DNA of 15,471 bases from positions 1 to 15,471 of the forward strand of contig CAKRKO010000067.1 of assembly GCA_934358495.1 (NCBI GenBank), read 5' to 3'. Positions 13,469 through 15,471 of the stretch are shown here, in pieces; position 1 is the stretch's first letter, and every line of letters starts with the position of its first letter. The position numbers and the translations under genes were made by a program. The notes under the pieces were generated by a model, which ran no database searches, was not told where the DNA came from, and saw nothing but the letters and a program-made list of their open reading frames with translations. Source of the stretch: an uncultured Eubacterium sp. (GTDB taxonomy: Bacteria > Bacillota > Clostridia > Lachnospirales > Lachnospiraceae).

Positions 13469-15019
13469 ATGAGTAAAACAGTAGAAGTTGATGTTGCTGT
13501 TATGGGGAGTGGTGTAGCCGGTATGGGAGCTGCCTACAAGCTGGTAAATGCAGGTGGATTGAAAATCGCAGTATTTGAGAAATATCCGGCACAGGGAGGC
13601 GCAGTTTCAAACTGCCCAATGTGCTTCTGTTCCACACCGGACACACCGGAGGCACAGAAGAGTGCATATGAAGTGCTTGCAAGATTTTCTAACTACAATG
13701 CAAACATGGGATTGATCAGCAAAGTAGTAAAATACTCTTCTGAGTTCCCGAAAATCTTCCTTGAGGAGTTGAAAATTGAAGCTCCAATGGTTGTAAAACG
13801 TGATCCGGCAGAATATGGAACACAGCGTGGATATACCATGGGACATGCAAATGGCTTAGACGTCGGTGATATTTATTTTCTGAACGGACGAGGACAGGGA
13901 CATGCTATGGCATTGGCGCTTTTGCGTATGCGTTTTGCATTGGAGAAAAAGGGCGTGGAGTTTTATTTCCAGACGCCGATCAAAGAGATCATTCGTGATG
14001 AAAGCGGAAAAGTAACCGGAGCAGTTGCTTGTGACAAGGACGGAGAGAAAATTGAAATCAAGTGCAAAGCATTGATTGTTGCTTCCGGCGGTATCAGTGC
14101 AGATCTGGAAATGATGAAAGAAGAAGGCATTGTTCATACAAAATTTGAGGAAGTATATAAAGAAGGTACACAGGTTATCAAGACATTCCCGGATAGCTGC
14201 CAGGATGGAGATGGACAGAAAGCAGTCTGGGCCGTTGGTGGTAAAAAAGGTGGATTTGCCATCAGTGCGGATCCTGAGGTTCCGAATCCATGCATCCGTA
14301 TCGGGCCGAACACTCCGTGGTTTGCGGCAAATCAGATTAAAATCGTGGTAGAGCAGCCGTATCTGCGTGTCAATGAGAACGGGAAACGTTTTATTAATGA
14401 GGAAATGTCCAATCAGCATACCGCAATGTCAGCAGCATACAGCAATCAGTCAAATATGTGCGGTTATATGCTTATGGATGAGGATACCGCTAAGGCACTG
14501 GAAGATGGTGTAGATGAGAGATATGTATATTTTATTTTCAAAGGAATGAAGGTTGAGAATATTCGTGCGCAGATGGATGCGGCAATTGCAGCCGGCAACA
14601 AGCATATCTGCCATTTTGATACCATTCATGAAGTGGCAGAGTACATGGGAATCAATGAGACAGAATTAAAGAAAACCATTGCAAATTATAATAAAGCAGT
14701 GGAGCTTGGTTATGATGAGGACTTCAAGACAGATTCTTCCTGCATGCGAGCTGTGCGGGAAGAGAGTGGACAGATTTACTGCTTCCGTATTTTTGCAGGT
14801 GCTTACAATACTATGGGCGGACTTCTGATTGATGAAAATGCAAATATTATTGACAGCAACAATCAGCCGATCCGGGGTTTGTATGGCGCAGGTGATATGG
14901 TAACCGGAAGTTTGTATGGAAATCCACCGGTAAATGCAGGCGGAACGGTATTTGGTTCCATGCCGACTGGTTTACTGGCTGGTGACAGTGCAGCAGCATA
15001 TGCGAAAGGAGTGTGCTAA
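13469..15019 (+). CDS. FAD-dependent reductase, fumarate reductase flavoprotein-like
   Basis: 516 residues. The N-terminal FAD-binding motif GSGVAG (13-18), E37 at the end of the second strand, ASGGIS (205-210), and the C-terminal GLYGAGDMVTGSLYGN followed by an AGG segment and GLLAGDSAAAYA place it in the FAD-binding-2 / fumarate reductase-like family, which reduces enoates or related acceptors. Two oddities are seen. The segment after VNENGKRFINEE (301-312), where fumarate and urocanate reductases carry a TTRD-like catalytic arginine, reads MSNQHTAMS (313-321) with no Arg. Near the flavin, where relatives have GG-N-S, it has CPMCFC (C49, C52, C54). The substrate is therefore probably not fumarate. 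No signal peptide is seen, so it should be cytoplasmic. AGGAG lies 7 bases before the ATG. A ferredoxin gene follows by 2 bases and may supply electrons. Confidence 0.88.
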   Translation: MSKTVEVDVAVMGSGVAGMGAAYKLVNAGGLKIAVFEKYPAQGGAVSNCPMCFCSTPDTPEAQKSAYEVLARFSNYNANMGLISKVVKYSSEFPKIFLEELKIEAPMVVKRDPAEYGTQRGYTMGHANGLDVGDIYFLNGRGQGHAMALALLRMRFALEKKGVEFYFQTPIKEIIRDESGKVTGAVACDKDGEKIEIKCKALIVASGGISADLEMMKEEGIVHTKFEEVYKEGTQVIKTFPDSCQDGDGQKAVWAVGGKKGGFAISADPEVPNPCIRIGPNTPWFAANQIKIVVEQPYLRVNENGKRFINEEMSNQHTAMSAAYSNQSNMCGYMLMDEDTAKALEDGVDERYVYFIFKGMKVENIRAQMDAAIAAGNKHICHFDTIHEVAEYMGINETELKKTIANYNKAVELGYDEDFKTDSSCMRAVREESGQIYCFRIFAGAYNTMGGLLIDENANIIDSNNQPIRGLYGAGDMVTGSLYGNPPVNAGGTVFGSMPTGLLAGDSAAAYAKGVC

Positions 15020-15021
15020 GT

Positions 15022-15213
15022 ATGAGACTTGAGATTGCAGATTATTGTATTCGATGTGGTATTTGTGAAGACTTGTATCCAGATATTTTTAAAAGAAATT
15101 ATGAGGAACATTGTATCGATATCCTTCATGAGGAAATTCCGGCAGATTTAGAGGAGAGAGCACAGAAAGCAGCAGATGATTGTGCTGTGGCAGCAATCCA
15201 TATAAAAAAATAG
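15022..15213 (+). CDS. Small one-cluster [4Fe-4S] ferredoxin
   Basis: 63 residues from the ATG at 15022, chosen because AAGGAG (15005-15010) is 11 bases upstream; a GTG at 15013 in the same frame would overlap the flavoprotein stop and leave only 2 bases. The cluster ligands are C9, C12, C15 (YCIRCGIC) and C54 (DDCAVAAI). The Pro that usually follows the last cysteine is Ala, and the place of the second ferredoxin motif holds Tyr19-Pro20 instead of Cys-Pro. C31 is extra. An electron carrier is expected, most simply for the flavoprotein two bases upstream. Confidence 0.85.
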   Translation: MRLEIADYCIRCGICEDLYPDIFKRNYEEHCIDILHEEIPADLEERAQKAADDCAVAAIHIKK

Positions 15214-15264
15214 GAAAAAGAACCTAAAAGTAAAAACATACTTGATAAGTTGGTTAAACAAAAA

Positions 15265-15314
15265 AGACCTTCTTTGGACAGAAAAACGTCTGAAGAAGGT
15301 TCTATTTTGTTATT
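15265..15314 (+). terminator. Intrinsic terminator of the flavoprotein/ferredoxin operon
   Basis: AGACCTTCTT (15265-15274) pairs with AAGAAGGTTCT (15293-15303) with one bulge. An inner helix with two G.U pairs extends the stem, and ATTTTGTTATT follows. Confidence 0.75.
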
Positions 15315-15331
15315 CTTGAAAAATGAAAACA

Positions 15332-15364
15332 GCCGTAAACCAAGTATTTACGCAGTTTTACGGC
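15332..15364. promoter_or_regulatory. Hairpin with two mutually exclusive pairings before the last promoter
   Basis: GCCGTAAA (15332-15339) can pair with TTTACGGC (15357-15364), 8 bp, or its CGTAAA (15334-15339) with TTTACG (15347-15352), 6 bp. On the minus strand it is followed by a T-rich TGTTTTCATTTTT, so it might act as a terminator for leftward transcription. An operator is also possible. Confidence 0.4.
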
Positions 15365-15403
15365 ATCCTTTGTGAAAAAATATAAAAAACTTTCAAAACC
15401 TAG

Positions 15404-15432
15404 TTGACAAATAGGAATAATGGGAATATAAT
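15404..15432 (+). promoter_or_regulatory. Full-consensus sigma-A promoter for a gene beyond the window
   Basis: TTGACA (15404-15409), a 17-base spacer and TATAAT (15427-15432), a perfect match in both hexamers and spacing. CCTA (15399-15402) and TAGG (15412-15415) are inverted around the -35. Transcription should begin near 15439, and no start codon with a ribosome site is seen before the window ends. Confidence 0.75.
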
Positions 15433-15471
15433 ACACTCAACAAATAAAACATAGAAAACAGATATGATTTA

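Noticed and set aside
15013..15021. GTG start for the ferredoxin at 15013
   Set aside because: It would leave only 2 bases after AAGGAG; the ATG at 15022 has better spacing and gives the normal ferredoxin N-terminus.
1..15471. CRISPR array, tRNA, rRNA or insertion sequence
   Set aside because: No regularly spaced repeats, no cloverleaf with a plausible anticodon, no rRNA-like stretch and no transposase motifs were seen on either strand.

Overview
The window looks like chromosomal DNA of a gut anaerobe of the Lachnospiraceae / Clostridium cluster XIVa type (Blautia, Dorea or Mediterraneibacter-like). This is inferred from the moderately low GC, the strong GGAGG-type ribosome binding sites, and the gene complement: a clostridial Lgt variant, a fumarate-reductase-like flavoprotein with a small ferredoxin, a TcdA gene next to a TtcA-like gene, and PucR-type and XRE-membrane regulators. 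No phage, IS, CRISPR, tRNA or rRNA gene was found.

Layout, left to right. (1) 1-242: a densely structured, multi-branched inverted-repeat element, closed by a 23-bp imperfect stem and with almost every base placed in a helix. (2) 296-1627 (-): a MATE efflux pump with its own promoter. (3) 1891-2658 (+): lgt, meeting a TetR regulator (2659-3189, -) tail to tail with no base between them. (4) 3190-3406: the TetR/glgB divergent control region, with two palindromes and one copy of a 27-bp hairpin repeat. (5) 3407-5200 (+): a stand-alone glycogen branching enzyme, followed by a second, inverted copy of the hairpin repeat in a region with competing stems. (6) 5502-7900 (+): a two-gene unit made of a small single-span membrane protein and a metal-type P-ATPase, overlapping by one base and ended by an intrinsic terminator. 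(7) 8258-10249 (+): a tRNA-modification pair, TcdA (ct6A dehydratase) plus a rhodanese-TtcA fusion. (8) 10516-11592 (+): an XRE-type DNA-binding membrane protein. (9) 11650-13248 (+): a PucR/CdaR-type regulator with a GTG start. (10) 13469-15213 (+): a flavoprotein and a one-cluster ferredoxin forming a likely redox pair under that regulator, then a terminator. (11) 15332-15471: a hairpin and a full-consensus sigma-A promoter whose gene lies beyond the window.

How the genes may work together. The small membrane protein and P-ATPase resemble in layout the mycobacterial PacL-Ctp metal export systems. The TcdA and rhodanese-TtcA pair suggests a local sulfur-linked tRNA-modification operon. The PucR-like regulator, flavoprotein and ferredoxin look like an inducible reductase module for an unknown organic acceptor; the flavoprotein seems to lack the usual fumarate-reductase catalytic arginine. 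The most unexplained items are the structured element at the left edge, the hairpin repeats around glgB, and this reductase module.
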